Assembly (NCBI GenBank): GCA_016930075.1
Contig: JAFGHS010000007.1
Coordinates: forward strand, 1 to 37,510
Direction of reading: 5' to 3'
From: Deltaproteobacteria bacterium
GTDB taxonomy: Bacteria; Desulfobacterota; Syntrophia; Syntrophales; JAFGHS01
DNA length: 37,510 nt
Shown here piece by piece: positions 1 to 8,708 of the stretch (positions are counted from its first letter, which is position 1; each line of letters begins with the position of its first letter). The position numbers and the translations under genes are program-made. Below the pieces are notes generated by a model. It worked only from the letters and a program-made list of their open reading frames with translations. It was not told the DNA's origin and searched no databases.

Positions 1-1
1 C

Positions 2-603
<602 letters not shown>

Positions 604-604
<1 letters not shown>

Positions 605-882
605 TGCCTATGAAACGGGTACATGTCTACATTTCCGGCCGGGTGCAAGGCGTTTTCTTCCGCGCTTCAACGCAGGACACAGCCCGCCGCCTCCATCTGA
701 CAGGCTGGGTCCGGAACCGGCCCGACGGCAGGGTCGAGGCCCTGTTTGAAGGACAGGAAACGGACGTCCATGAAATGCTGCTTTGGTGCAAAAAAGGCCC
801 CCCCGGCGCCGCCGTCCGGGAGCTTGAAACGATGGAGGAGCCCTCTACGGGAGAATTCACGGATTTCCAAATCCGCTATTGA
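604..882 (+). CDS. acyP: Acylphosphatase
   Basis: A 92-residue protein of the usual acylphosphatase length. The enzyme hydrolyses the carboxyl-phosphate bond of acyl phosphates in the cytoplasm. The first family signature is clear at residues 9-20 (YISGRVQGVFFR), containing the phosphate-binding Arg20. The second is at 34-45 (GWVRNRPDGRVE), containing the catalytic Asn38. The start overlaps the ligA stop by one base (taATG). A second in-frame ATG two codons later (610) is an alternative start and would give the more typical beginning MKRVHVYISG. No separate promoter is visible, so translation is probably coupled to ligA. Confidence 0.95.
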
Positions 883-1005
883 GCATGGTCACAGCATCGG
901 CCTCAATGACGGCGCAAGTATGGACGCTCCTTAAACGGGGCCGATGTGACATAGGCAGGCGCAAAGACCGATACATAACACCATGATTGCAAGGACAAAA
1001 ATACC

Positions 1006-1284
1006 ATGACTGACCGGATCAACGTCAATGCACTTTTCCTCGGACCCAAATCTGAGAACTACGCCTTCTTCAAACAGATGCTCAACTACCTTATGGACGA
1101 TCATGCCCAGTGGCGGCGCTATTTCCATCCCGACGACGCCCTCGTGGTGACCGAAGAAGAGCAGGGTCGCCCGGACTTTACGGACACACTCCAGAGGACC
1201 TACGAGCTATACTGGGATAACTTTATGCAGGCCATGGCGCGGGCCGTCGGTCGGGTCTGTGAGAAGAGGGACTCTGTGAGTTAA
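1006..1284 (+). CDS. Short protein resembling the N-terminus of a PLP-dependent decarboxylase; probably truncated
   Basis: 92 residues. The segment NALFLGPKSENYAFFKQML, followed by WRRYFHPDD, resembles the N-terminal arm of group II pyridoxal-phosphate decarboxylases as I remember them. The PLP-binding lysine and the rest of the roughly 500-residue enzyme are absent, and the downstream sequence to 1439 does not look coding in any frame. After about residue 65 the protein (TYELYWDNFMQAMARAVG) no longer resembles that family. It could be a decayed gene remnant or a small stand-alone protein. AAGGA lies 9 bases before the ATG, so it could still be translated. The family link is from memory and uncertain. 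Confidence 0.45.
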   Translation: MTDRINVNALFLGPKSENYAFFKQMLNYLMDDHAQWRRYFHPDDALVVTEEEQGRPDFTDTLQRTYELYWDNFMQAMARAVGRVCEKRDSVS

Positions 1285-1439
1285 CTGTTTCCGTCATTCG
1301 GAAAAGAAGCTGTTGTCATTTATTTCTATTTTCCTGTTCGCAAGTAACCTTTTTTTTAATCAAACGTCTATCTCTTAATAAGGATGGGTTTATAGATCCT
1401 ACATGACCCGTTTACGACAATGAATAAGGGGAGGAATCC

Positions 1440-2678
1440 ATGTTGAAAAAAACAGCCAAAAGCAGGTCCATAGGCCTGGCGGCGGCGGGCCTGTGCTTGT
1501 GCCTGCTTGCGGCCCCTGTTTGCGTTAAAGCCGGCGATCATATACCGGCAGCTTATGCCGGCATTTACCAAATGCTCGAACAGACGCTGGATGCGGAGAC
1601 GGTAAGGCTCCAGCGGGCCGACAAGGCAACCGTGGGGACCAGGCCTTTAATTTCCGTTGATCTGCTGATTGCAAATTCGAACCGGGGACCGGCCCTCCTG
1701 CAGCCGATGGTCATGGATGCCGTGCGTCTTTCCCTCGACAGATTCCGTAACCTGGGCATCCAGTCCGTCAAATTTGCCGTCCAGTACCCGCTCTTTCGAC
1801 CGGATTTCCCGCACGCCGCCGAATATCTGGCTTTTTACAAACAAGTCGTTACAGAGGCGCATGCAAGGGGTCTCAAGGTCATGCCGCACGTCACCGTGTT
1901 GTTTGCCGACACGCCCTTCAGTCCGTTTAAGGGTATTTACCGGGGTCTTAACCTGGAACGCTTCAAACGCGAATACCGCGACATGGTCCATCTGATCGTG
2001 CGCGAACTGCATCCCGATTTCCTTTCTTTGCTCACAGAGCCGGACACGCACGCGCGGCTGACGGGTCTGCAAGAAATCGATGATCCGCAGACCGTGGTTG
2101 ATATTGTTCGCTATACCCTTCAGGGATTGGACCGCGGGAAAACCCTCATCGGCGCCGGCAGCGGTTCCTGGAGCCCGGCAGCGTTTGCCGAAGCCCTGAC
2201 TGGAAAAACCGATATCGATTTCCTCTGTATCCATGTCTATCCCGTCACCGGTCCGTTTCTGTCCAACGCCAGGGCGATGGCCCGGATCGCCCGCGCCAGC
2301 GGCAAACAGATTTTTGTCGATGAGGCATGGCTCTACAAAATCCTCAGGCCCGGTCAGGTGGACGGCATTGCGGCCACCGCAGATGTATTCCGGCTGGACA
2401 GCTATTCATTCTGGCAGCCTCTCGATCAGAAATTCATAACCGTCATGCTGCGTCTGGCCGAAACGGAGCATATCGGGCTGGTCTCTTTCTTCTGGAGCAG
2501 TCAATTCTTCGGCTACCTCGATTATTCCCCGGAAATGGAACAAATGCCTTACCGGGAACTGACACAGCAATTCAACCGGGTGGTTTATAGAAACATGCTG
2601 GACGGAAAACTGAGTGTTCTTGGAGAATTCATGCAACGAGAGATTTCAGGAAGGAGGGCGAAAGCGATTACGCCATGA
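1440..2678 (+). CDS. Exported TIM-barrel, glycoside-hydrolase-like protein
   Basis: 412 residues with a signal peptide (residues 1 to about 31: basic start, hydrophobic LAAAGLCLCLLAA, cleavage near VKAGD). The rest has the strand/helix rhythm of a (beta/alpha)8 barrel. Two glutamates sit where clan-A glycosidases keep their catalytic pair: E200 in LSLLTEPDTH (expected end of strand 4) and E295 in QIFVDEAWLY (strand 7). The spacing of about 95 residues fits. I cannot assign a CAZy family, and assigning catalysis to these residues is inference. A Shine-Dalgarno (ggggagg) precedes the ATG. The 3' end overlaps the next gene by ATGA, so the two exported proteins are translationally coupled. Confidence 0.75.
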   Translation: MLKKTAKSRSIGLAAAGLCLCLLAAPVCVKAGDHIPAAYAGIYQMLEQTLDAETVRLQRADKATVGTRPLISVDLLIANSNRGPALLQPMVMDAVRLSLDRFRNLGIQSVKFAVQYPLFRPDFPHAAEYLAFYKQVVTEAHARGLKVMPHVTVLFADTPFSPFKGIYRGLNLERFKREYRDMVHLIVRELHPDFLSLLTEPDTHARLTGLQEIDDPQTVVDIVRYTLQGLDRGKTLIGAGSGSWSPAAFAEALTGKTDIDFLCIHVYPVTGPFLSNARAMARIARASGKQIFVDEAWLYKILRPGQVDGIAATADVFRLDSYSFWQPLDQKFITVMLRLAETEHIGLVSFFWSSQFFGYLDYSPEMEQMPYRELTQQFNRVVYRNMLDGKLSVLGEFMQREISGRRAKAITP

Positions 2679-3748
2679 ATCGATTGATTACCATCATCTT
2701 CATCATTGTCGGCCTGATTTGTGCTGCAGGGACTTCGGGGGCGCAGGAACGTCCGTCACAGCCCCTCTACAATGTCGGCTATCGGGTCCTTGATTTCAAC
2801 TATCAAAAGGATGGTCGGGCTGACGTACTGACGGTGGCGGTCTGGTATCCGACGTCGGCGCAGGCAAAACCGTATGCCTATGGCGGTTCTCTCATGGGGA
2901 CGGCAGCCGTTGACGCCGCCCCCCTCGCTCATGGCGGGCCGTTTCCGCTGCTTGTCTTTTCCCACGGCTACGGGGGCAGCGGCCTGAGCGCGGTTTTTTT
3001 TACAGAGCGCCTCGCCGCTTGCGGCTGGATTGTCGCCGCGCCGGATCATCACGACAAATATTCCGCTGCCCGCATCCGCACAGGCCGGCTGAAGGATTTC
3101 AACCGGCGCGGTTTCTGGAGCGAAGCGCGGGAGATCGGCGCAACCGGCCCCGCTGAACGCGGCAGATACGTTTACCGCCTCGACGAAATGAAACTGGCCA
3201 TCGACGGTATGATAACGTCCGAGCCCTTCGGCAAGATCATTGACGGCAAGCGGATTGCCGTCGGCGGCCACTCCTTTGGAGGCTTTACGGCGCTGGGACT
3301 GTGCGGGACGATCAAGGAGCGCTGCGATCCCCGAATCAAGGCCGTTCTGCTGTTCTCAACGGGGGCGGGAGGCTATCTCTTCAGGGAAGACGAACTGACC
3401 CGCGTCCGCATGCCGTCCATGCTGTATATAGGCGAACGGGAACGGGAACAGCTCCGCGGCGCCGAAACCATGTCGGCTATCGCCGACAAGATCTACCGCA
3501 GCCTTCATGCCCCCAAGTACTTCCTGGAGGTAAAGGGAGCGAATCACTTTTCATTCAACAACGGTTTTTCGGACGATGACGCGGCGCGGCGCCTGAGCGG
3601 CGCCCCGGAACAGTTCGATGTTATCCGGCGCTATGCGATTGCGTTCCTTGAAAAGCATGCAGCCTTCAGGGATGGAGGTCACGCCGTGCTGGAGCGCGGG
3701 AACGCCATGCTCACGCGCTATCTTAAAGAACCACTACCCAGCAAATAA
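2675..3748 (+). CDS. Exported alpha/beta hydrolase (dienelactone/PAF-acetylhydrolase-like)
   Basis: 357 residues with a signal peptide (IIFIIVGLICAAGTSGAQE). The alpha/beta-hydrolase fold is recognisable: oxyanion-hole strand FSHGYGG at 95-101, nucleophile elbow GGHSFGG with Ser200, and candidate catalytic His291 in GANHFSF. The opening YRVLDFNYQ...LTVAVWYP resembles the PAF-acetylhydrolase/dienelactone hydrolase-like group. It would cleave an ester or lactone in the periplasm; the substrate is unknown. The start overlaps the upstream glycosidase-like gene by 4 bases (ATGA), suggesting that the pair acts on the same glycoconjugate or acylated sugar. That last point is inference. Confidence 0.85.
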   Translation: MNRLITIIFIIVGLICAAGTSGAQERPSQPLYNVGYRVLDFNYQKDGRADVLTVAVWYPTSAQAKPYAYGGSLMGTAAVDAAPLAHGGPFPLLVFSHGYGGSGLSAVFFTERLAACGWIVAAPDHHDKYSAARIRTGRLKDFNRRGFWSEAREIGATGPAERGRYVYRLDEMKLAIDGMITSEPFGKIIDGKRIAVGGHSFGGFTALGLCGTIKERCDPRIKAVLLFSTGAGGYLFREDELTRVRMPSMLYIGEREREQLRGAETMSAIADKIYRSLHAPKYFLEVKGANHFSFNNGFSDDDAARRLSGAPEQFDVIRRYAIAFLEKHAAFRDGGHAVLERGNAMLTRYLKEPLPSK

Positions 3749-3777
3749 ACCGGAATAAATTCGACGGACCTCAGATA

Positions 3778-3802
3778 GGGGACAGATTTCAAATCTGTCC
3801 CC
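3778..3802. repeat. 25-bp palindrome, GGGGACAGATTT arms
   Basis: Two 12-bp arms (GGGGACAGATTT and its exact reverse complement) around a single central C. Its minus-strand translation gives GTDLKSVP, a sequence I associate with dispersed intergenic repeats in Desulfobacterota genomes. It lies 30 bases after the hydrolase stop and might double as a transcript-stabilising or terminating hairpin, but there is no T-run. Confidence 0.75.
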
Positions 3803-3807
3803 CTACA

Positions 3808-3909
3808 GTGCAGAATATAGATCACTTCGGCCATGTCGATTTTACCGTCGCCATCGACATCAGCACCCAACAACGGATAGAGACCTTTAAAAAACGCATC
3901 TTTTGTCAT
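3808..3909 (-). pseudogene. Dockerin/EF-hand relic
   Basis: On the minus strand the frame reads LLGADVDGDGKIDMAEVIYI, a calcium-binding dockerin/EF-hand loop (D-x-D-x-D-G-x-I-D) of the kind found at the extreme C-terminus of secreted proteins. The rest of any parent gene is missing. One side runs into the inverted repeat at 3905-3987 and the other into the palindrome at 3778-3802. I read it as the stranded tail of a lost surface-protein gene. Confidence 0.5.
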
Positions 3910-3987
3910 TGCGAGCGAAGCGAAGCAATCTCATAAGTGTCCGATAGTATAAAAAGATTGCCACGGCGCTATGCGCCTCGCAATGAC
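3905..3987. repeat. MITE-like inverted repeat (GTCATTGCGAG ... CTCGCAATGAC)
   Basis: An 83-bp element with perfect 11-bp terminal inverted repeats (3905-3915 and 3977-3987) and a nested inner pair GCAATCT/AGATTGC. It has no coding capacity. Shortly after it, 4001-4013 reads ATTCAAAGGTCTC, which is identical to the right end of the repeat at 8709-8849, so pieces of two repeat families lie side by side here. Confidence 0.75.
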
Positions 3988-4067
3988 AGAAAACAGAGAA
4001 ATTCAAAGGTCTCTTTTTGTATCAAACAGGAAGCAAAGACCGTAAGAATATCGTAGGGAAATTTTGC

Positions 4068-4100
4068 TTGACAAATTTCGGGCAATGCAACATTGTTGCA
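4068..4100 (+). promoter_or_regulatory. Promoter of znuACB with candidate Zur operator
   Basis: A consensus -35 box TTGACA (4068-4073) is followed 17 bases later by a poor -10 (CATTGT, 4091-4096). That -10 lies inside a perfect inverted repeat TGCAACA-T-TGTTGCA (4086-4100). Position and symmetry fit a repressor operator that blocks RNA polymerase. The gene is a zinc/manganese-type uptake system and a Fur-family regulator is encoded just behind the operon, so the likely repressor is that protein. The match to any published Zur box is unverified. The transcript would have a leader of about 115 bases. Confidence 0.6.
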
Positions 4101-4218
4101 CGGGGTTTTTATCGCGCATGTTCACTGTTTCCCAAGGACAACCAATGATATTGAGGATGATATTCAGTTGCATTTCCAAGGCGCAGCGAAGAGCAACGAA
4201 AAGGAGCGATACCGTAAA

Positions 4219-5127
4219 ATGAAACGTATCGGAAAGCTTATTCTCTGTCCGGCCTGCCTGATTCTCATGACGCTGACGGTTTTGCCGGCTGATGCGGCCC
4301 CGACCGGGATTTTTGTCAGCATTGCGCCGCAGAAGTATTTCGTCGAGAAAATCGGGGGGAGTCTTGTGGACTGCTCCGTTCTGGTTCCTGCCGGCGCCGA
4401 CCCCCACACCTACGAACCCAAGCCGAGACAGATGGCGGCCCTTGCGAAAACCGCCGTTTATTTTGCCGTCGGCATCGATTTTGAAAAGGCATGGCTTGCA
4501 AGAATTGCCTCAGCCAATCCTGGGATGCGCATCGTCCACACCGATGCAGGCATCACGAAAATCGCCATGGCGAAACACTATGGCGAAGCGGCAAACGACC
4601 GTAAACACGCCGGACCTACAAGTCACGATCATGCCGGCGGCGCTCCGGACCCCCATATCTGGCTGGCGCCTGCCCTGGTGAAAGTTCAGGCCGGACACAT
4701 TCTCCAGACCCTCGTTGCCGTTGATCCGAAAAACCAATCACACTATAAAACCGGCTACGGGAATTTTTTAAGAGAGCTTGACGCCCTCGACGGCGAGTTG
4801 AAGGCCCTGTTTGCCGGCCGCAAAGGAGAGCCGTTCATGGTATTCCACCCCTCATGGGGCTATTTCGCCCAGGCTTACGGGCTAAAGCAGGTCCCCATTG
4901 AAATGGAAGGAAAAGAACCCAAACCGGCTCAACTCCATCAAATCATCCGTCAGGCGCGGGAACGAGGCGTCAAAGTAATATTCGTCCAGCCGCAATTCTC
5001 GACGAAGAGCGCCGAGATGCTGTCCCGCGAGATCGGCGGTCAGATCGCGCTTGTCGATCCCCTGGCGGAAAACTGGGCGGAAAATCTGCGCAAGGCCGCT
5101 GGGAAATTCCGCAAGGCCGTTCGATGA
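4219..5127 (+). CDS. znuA: Periplasmic Zn/Mn-binding lipocalin-like cluster A-I protein, ABC transporter
   Basis: 302-residue substrate-binding protein of the ZnuA/TroA (cluster A-I) family, which captures zinc or manganese in the periplasm and passes it to ZnuB. A signal peptide spans residues 1 to about 27. Metal ligands are visible: His63 (GADPHTYEP), His146 (PDPHIWLAP), His210 (VFHPSWGYFA) and Asp280 (LVDPLAENW). A short His-rich loop (HAGPTSHDHAGGAPDPH) precedes the second ligand, as in zinc-specific members. The start at 4219 is preferred because AAGGAG lies 12 bases upstream and the signal peptide begins there. An in-frame ATG at 4093 would add 42 residues and overlap the candidate operator. 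The gene is first in a three-gene operon. 'Lipocalin-like' in the title should be read only as periplasmic binding fold. Confidence 0.9.
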   Translation: MKRIGKLILCPACLILMTLTVLPADAAPTGIFVSIAPQKYFVEKIGGSLVDCSVLVPAGADPHTYEPKPRQMAALAKTAVYFAVGIDFEKAWLARIASANPGMRIVHTDAGITKIAMAKHYGEAANDRKHAGPTSHDHAGGAPDPHIWLAPALVKVQAGHILQTLVAVDPKNQSHYKTGYGNFLRELDALDGELKALFAGRKGEPFMVFHPSWGYFAQAYGLKQVPIEMEGKEPKPAQLHQIIRQARERGVKVIFVQPQFSTKSAEMLSREIGGQIALVDPLAENWAENLRKAAGKFRKAVR

Positions 5128-5143
5128 GAAGAAGCCTGTGAAT

Positions 5144-5917
5144 ATGAAAGCTGAAACGATTGTCGACGTTCAAGATGTCTGGTTTTCCTTCAACGGCCAG
5201 CTCGTGCTGCGCCAGGCAACCCTGACTGTTCCCCGGGGCGATTTTCTTGTCGTCATCGGCCCCAACGGCGGCGGGAAAACCACCCTCCTTAAACTGATGC
5301 TTGGATTGCTGAAGCCCAACCGGGGGACAGTGCGCATTTTCGGCCAACCGCCGGAACAGGCGGCCCACCGCTGCGGCTATGTGCCCCAGAACGTCTATAT
5401 CAACAAGACGTTTCCCGTCTCCGTCCTTGACGTCGTCCTCATGGGGCGACTTCGCAGCGGCAAAGGATGGTCATACCATGCCAGGCAGGACAGGATCGCC
5501 GCTGAAAAAGCGTTGGAAAAGATGAAGATGTGGACTCACCGAGAAAGGAGAATCGGCGACCTGTCGGGCGGTCAGTTGCAGCGCGTTTTTATCGCCCGCG
5601 CCCTCGTCTCCAACCCGGAGATCCTCTTTCTGGACGAGGCCATGGCCGGCATCGACACCCAGAGCCGCGGCGAATTCTACGATATATTGAAGGAGTTGAA
5701 CCGCACCGTCACCATCGTCGCCGTAAGCCACGACATGATGATCCTTTCAAGCCATGTGAAATCTGTGGCATGCATCAACCGGGAGCTCTTCCATCACGAT
5801 TCCGGAGAAATCACCCAGGAAATGATGGACTTTGCCTATCACTGCCCCGTGGACCTGGTGGCCCACGGCATTCCCCACCGGGTCCTGTCCCGGCACGAAC
5901 ACGAGAAGGAGCGCTGA
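5144..5917 (+). CDS. znuC: Zn/Mn ABC transporter, ATP-binding protein
   Basis: 257-residue ABC ATPase that powers the ZnuB permease. Walker A (GPNGGGKTT), ABC signature (LSGGQLQRV), Walker B (ILFLDEA) and H-loop (AVSHD) are all intact, and the helical-domain sequence YVPQNVYINKTFPVSV is typical of the ZnuC/TroB group. The start ATG at 5144 follows the znuA stop by 16 bases; a GTG at 5138 would add two residues. An in-frame ATG at 5051 inside znuA is rejected, because the family sequence begins at about MKAETIVDVQDV. The tail after residue 205 (HHDSGEITQEMMDFAYHCPV) is normal for this group. The gene is followed one base after its stop by znuB. Confidence 0.93.
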   Translation: MKAETIVDVQDVWFSFNGQLVLRQATLTVPRGDFLVVIGPNGGGKTTLLKLMLGLLKPNRGTVRIFGQPPEQAAHRCGYVPQNVYINKTFPVSVLDVVLMGRLRSGKGWSYHARQDRIAAEKALEKMKMWTHRERRIGDLSGGQLQRVFIARALVSNPEILFLDEAMAGIDTQSRGEFYDILKELNRTVTIVAVSHDMMILSSHVKSVACINRELFHHDSGEITQEMMDFAYHCPVDLVAHGIPHRVLSRHEHEKER

Positions 5918-5918
5918 C

Positions 5919-6746
5919 ATGTGGGAAGCCCTGCAACTGGAATTCATGCAGAATGCCCTGACGGCCGGCATCCTGATCAGCGTCGTCTGCGGCATCATCG
6001 GAACCCTTGTCGTCGTGAACCGGATCGTCTTTCTTGCCGGCGGCATAGCCCACGCGGCTTACGGGGGCATCGGCCTGGCGTACTTCATGGGTTGGCCCTA
6101 TCTAACCGGAACCGTGGGGTTTTCGCTTTTTTCCGCAGGCGTCATGGCCGCCGTTACGCTCAAAGCCAAGCACCGTGTGGATGCCATGGTGGGCGTCATC
6201 TGGGCCGTCGGCATGGCCGTCGGGATCATCCTCCTCGATCTCACGCCGGGATACAACGTCGATTTGATGAGCTTCCTGTTCGGAAGCATACTGGCCGTGC
6301 CAAGGTCCGATCTCTGGCAGATGGCCGTCATGGGAGTCGTGGTCTTCGTCGTCGTCGTGTATTATTACAACGATTTTCTCGCCATGTCCTATGACGACGA
6401 GTTTGCCCGCTTAAGAAACGTCCCCGTCACATTCCTCTACTGCCTGCTTTTGGGAATGATCGCCGTCGCCGTCGTCATGATCATCCGTGTCGTCGGCCTG
6501 ATTCTGGTCATCGCGCTCCTCACGATTCCCCCCTTCATTGCCGAAAAATTCACCCGCTCCCTCCGAACGATGATGATCGCCTCATCAATACTGAGCTGCA
6601 TGTTCACCGTCACCGGCCTTTTTCTGTCTTACGCCTTGAATCTGACTTCGGGCGCAACCATCATCCTCGTAGCCGCCGCGGGCTTCTTCATTTCGGCCTT
6701 GTGGGAGATTTTTAAACACCGTCAGCCGACCTATCCGTCGGTCTGA
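5919..6746 (+). CDS. znuB: Zn/Mn ABC transporter, permease
   Basis: 275-residue ABC-3 family permease with about eight hydrophobic segments (for example 18-35, 48-66, 71-86, 93-110, 130-150, 175-215, 220-245 and 250-268). Conserved landmarks include FLAGGIAHAAYGGIGLAYFMG near the start and LLTIPPFIAEKFTRSLRTMM near residues 200-222. It forms the membrane channel for the metal delivered by ZnuA. The ATG at 5919 is one base beyond the znuC stop (TGA-c-ATG), so translation is coupled. No upstream ATG in this frame fits, because those lie within znuC. Confidence 0.92.
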   Translation: MWEALQLEFMQNALTAGILISVVCGIIGTLVVVNRIVFLAGGIAHAAYGGIGLAYFMGWPYLTGTVGFSLFSAGVMAAVTLKAKHRVDAMVGVIWAVGMAVGIILLDLTPGYNVDLMSFLFGSILAVPRSDLWQMAVMGVVVFVVVVYYYNDFLAMSYDDEFARLRNVPVTFLYCLLLGMIAVAVVMIIRVVGLILVIALLTIPPFIAEKFTRSLRTMMIASSILSCMFTVTGLFLSYALNLTSGATIILVAAAGFFISALWEIFKHRQPTYPSV

Positions 6747-6885
6747 CTGACGCTCATGCCCGTTAAGGGCACAACAAAGCAGGAGAGTACATAAGTTAGA
6801 AGTTAGAAGTCAGGAGCTATAATAACCAGGGTGTTGTTTTTCTTCTGTATTCTGTATTCTCATATGAAATAAAAGGGAAAATACC
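6747..6885. other. Intergenic: short tandem repeats before the Fur-family gene
   Basis: The spacer contains a weak hairpin (TGCCC/GGGCA, near 6757-6771), then tandem heptamers (gttagaa twice near 6795) and another direct repeat (tctgtat twice near 6844). No clear promoter is visible; a separate or read-through transcript for the regulator are both possible. Confidence 0.4.
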
Positions 6886-7353
6886 ATGTGTCAGCTCTGT
6901 AATTATCCGAAAATGCTTGATCGCAGCGGTCTTGATCCGACGCCCAACCGGTTGCGGGTCATGGAAGTCATCGGCAACAACCCGTCTCCCACAGGCGCGC
7001 AGGATATCTTTACAACCCTGAACCGCACCGCAGACATCAACCGGGTTACCGTCTACCGCATCCTTGATTTGCTGGTCGAAAAAGGCCTCGTGGAGCGATT
7101 GAACGGCGGAGGCCGCAGCCTTGTCTACGGCCTGTCGCCCAATGAAAACCACCCTCCGCACCCTCACTTCCACTGCCGGAGATGCGGCGCCATCCAGTGC
7201 TTGCAGCCGGACAGCATCAGCATGGATATTCATACCATGCAACGCTCTTTCGCCGGAGAAATCAGCAGTGTGGAAATCCGCATCAACGGCATCTGCCGGA
7301 ATTGTCTGAAAACGGGACGGGAGCAGCCATCGGGAAAAAAACCAGATAAATAG
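6886..7353 (+). CDS. Fur-family metalloregulator, probably Zur
   Basis: 155 residues with the Fur-family layout: a winged-helix DNA-binding half (TPNRLRVMEVIG, then the recognition region INRVTVYRILDLLVEKGLVERL) and a C-terminal dimerisation half. Two CxxC zinc-structural motifs are present, C97/C100 (CRRCGAIQC) and C137/C140 (CRNC). His-rich sequence HPPHPHFH (89-96) could form the sensory metal site. An extra CxxC (C2/C5) right at the N-terminus is unusual. It lies directly behind znuACB, so zinc-responsive repression of that operon through the inverted repeat at 4086-4100 is the simplest role. A PerR- or Mur-like role cannot be excluded from sequence alone. Confidence 0.85.
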   Translation: MCQLCNYPKMLDRSGLDPTPNRLRVMEVIGNNPSPTGAQDIFTTLNRTADINRVTVYRILDLLVEKGLVERLNGGGRSLVYGLSPNENHPPHPHFHCRRCGAIQCLQPDSISMDIHTMQRSFAGEISSVEIRINGICRNCLKTGREQPSGKKPDK

Positions 7354-7469
7354 TCATGCCGATACCCTCTGCCTTGACCTTAAAATTGACATGACATCGG
7401 GGAGAATTAGGTTTATAAAGACTTTCGCAATACAGATTTAAATACAAAACAACGAGAAATTAAAAAATT

Positions 7470-8357
7470 ATGAAAGCCTGTGATATCATCGATTTGATCG
7501 GCAATACGCCGCTCATTAAACTCAGAAACGAAAACATTGTCGCCAAGGCCGAGTTTCTCAATCCGGGAGGCAGCATTAAAGACCGCGTGGCTCTGGCCAT
7601 GATTGAGGCGGCGGAACGGGATGGAACCCTGAAGCCGGGGATGAAAATCGTGGAGCCCACATCGGGCAACACGGGCATCGGCGTTACTCTCGTCGGCGTC
7701 GCAAAAGGCTACGACGTCTATATCGTCATGCCCGAGGGGATGAGCGAAGAGAGAAAAAACATCATCAAAGTTCTGGGCGGACATCTTATTCTGACGCCGG
7801 ACAAGGAAAACATCGCCGGCGCCGTCAGAAAGGCGGAGGAATTCGTTGCCGAATTTGACGCCTTTATGCCGCAGCAGTTCAAAAATCCCAACAACGCCCT
7901 TGCACATTATGAATATACGGCGCCGGAGCTTTGGCGTCAGGCAGGGAACAAAATAGACGCCTTTGTCTCCGGCGTCGGCAGCGGCGGAACGATTCAGGGC
8001 GTCGGCACCTTCCTCAAAAAAAACTGTCAGGACATGATGATCGTGGCCGTGGAACCGAAAAACGTATCGGCCCTGCTCGGCCATGAACCGGGCCTGCACC
8101 AGATCCAGGGAATCGGGGACGGCTTTATCCCGGAAATTCTCGATGTCTCCCTCATCGATCGCATCATCGAAGTGACGGATGAGGATGCCATCGGGACAAC
8201 GCGGGAGCTTGCCTTGAGCAACTCCCTTCTCTGCGGCACATCATCCGGCGCAAACATCTGGGCTGCGCGGCAAATCGCCGAAGAGCATCCCGGATGGGTG
8301 ATTGCGACAGTGCTGCCGGATAGGGCAGAGCGGTATTTCAGCACAGGTTTGCTTTAA
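7470..8357 (+). CDS. cysK: Cysteine synthase (O-acetylserine sulfhydrylase)
   Basis: 295-residue fold-type II PLP enzyme that makes cysteine from O-acetylserine (or O-phosphoserine) and sulfide. The PLP lysine is K37 in NPGGSIKDR, the substrate loop is TSGNTG (64-69), the phosphate-binding loop is GVGSGGTIQG, and the C-terminal signature VLPDRAERYFST is intact. It is slightly shorter than typical CysK (about 310), as in CysM/CysK2-like enzymes, and lacks any CBS regulatory domain. No strong Shine-Dalgarno precedes the ATG (acgagaaattaaaaaATG). A TTGACA at 7386 lacks a well-spaced -10. The next gene starts 22 bases after the stop. Confidence 0.93.
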   Translation: MKACDIIDLIGNTPLIKLRNENIVAKAEFLNPGGSIKDRVALAMIEAAERDGTLKPGMKIVEPTSGNTGIGVTLVGVAKGYDVYIVMPEGMSEERKNIIKVLGGHLILTPDKENIAGAVRKAEEFVAEFDAFMPQQFKNPNNALAHYEYTAPELWRQAGNKIDAFVSGVGSGGTIQGVGTFLKKNCQDMMIVAVEPKNVSALLGHEPGLHQIQGIGDGFIPEILDVSLIDRIIEVTDEDAIGTTRELALSNSLLCGTSSGANIWAARQIAEEHPGWVIATVLPDRAERYFSTGLL

Positions 8358-8379
8358 TCCCAACAAAAGGGGCGGACCG

Positions 8380-8655
8380 TTGAACGAAGATCTCCTCTTG
8401 ATGCAGTTTGAAGAACTCGCCGAAAAACTGGGGATCGAAGTCCGTTACGAAAACGTCACGATGGACGAACCTTCCGGAACGGGAGGACTTTGCCGCATTA
8501 AAGAGAAATATGTTTTGATCATCCATTCCCGTGCGACCCTTAAAGAAAAGATACGCGTCATGACAGACGCGTTTAAGCACTTTGACCTGTCCGACCGGTA
8601 TGTCAGGCCGGCGATCCGGGAGCTTTTGGAAGCACAGGAAGAAGACAAGGCATGA
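8380..8655 (+). CDS. Conserved small protein behind cysK
   Basis: 91 residues if translation begins at the TTG at 8380 (LNEDLLLMQFEELAEKLG), which has a purine-rich aaaagggg about 8 bases upstream. Longer in-frame starts lie inside cysK and are not credible. The next in-frame ATG (8401) would remove seven residues. The protein is charged and cytoplasmic, with the recognisable block GLCRIKEKYVLIIHSRATLKEK followed by ALEAF-like helices. I have seen such proteins annotated only as conserved hypothetical. Co-transcription with cysK is likely given the 22-base gap. The rare TTG start may keep its level low. Confidence 0.75.
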   Translation: MNEDLLLMQFEELAEKLGIEVRYENVTMDEPSGTGGLCRIKEKYVLIIHSRATLKEKIRVMTDAFKHFDLSDRYVRPAIRELLEAQEEDKA

Positions 8656-8708
8656 AAATAAATCCGGGGCCGCCGCAGTCCATGGATGCCCCTCTGTTCG
8701 CCCTCTTT

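Noticed and set aside
7386..7419. Promoter before cysK (TTGACA with TTTATA/TATAAA)
   Set aside because: The spacers are 20-22 bases, too long for a confident sigma-70 promoter; not listed as a feature.
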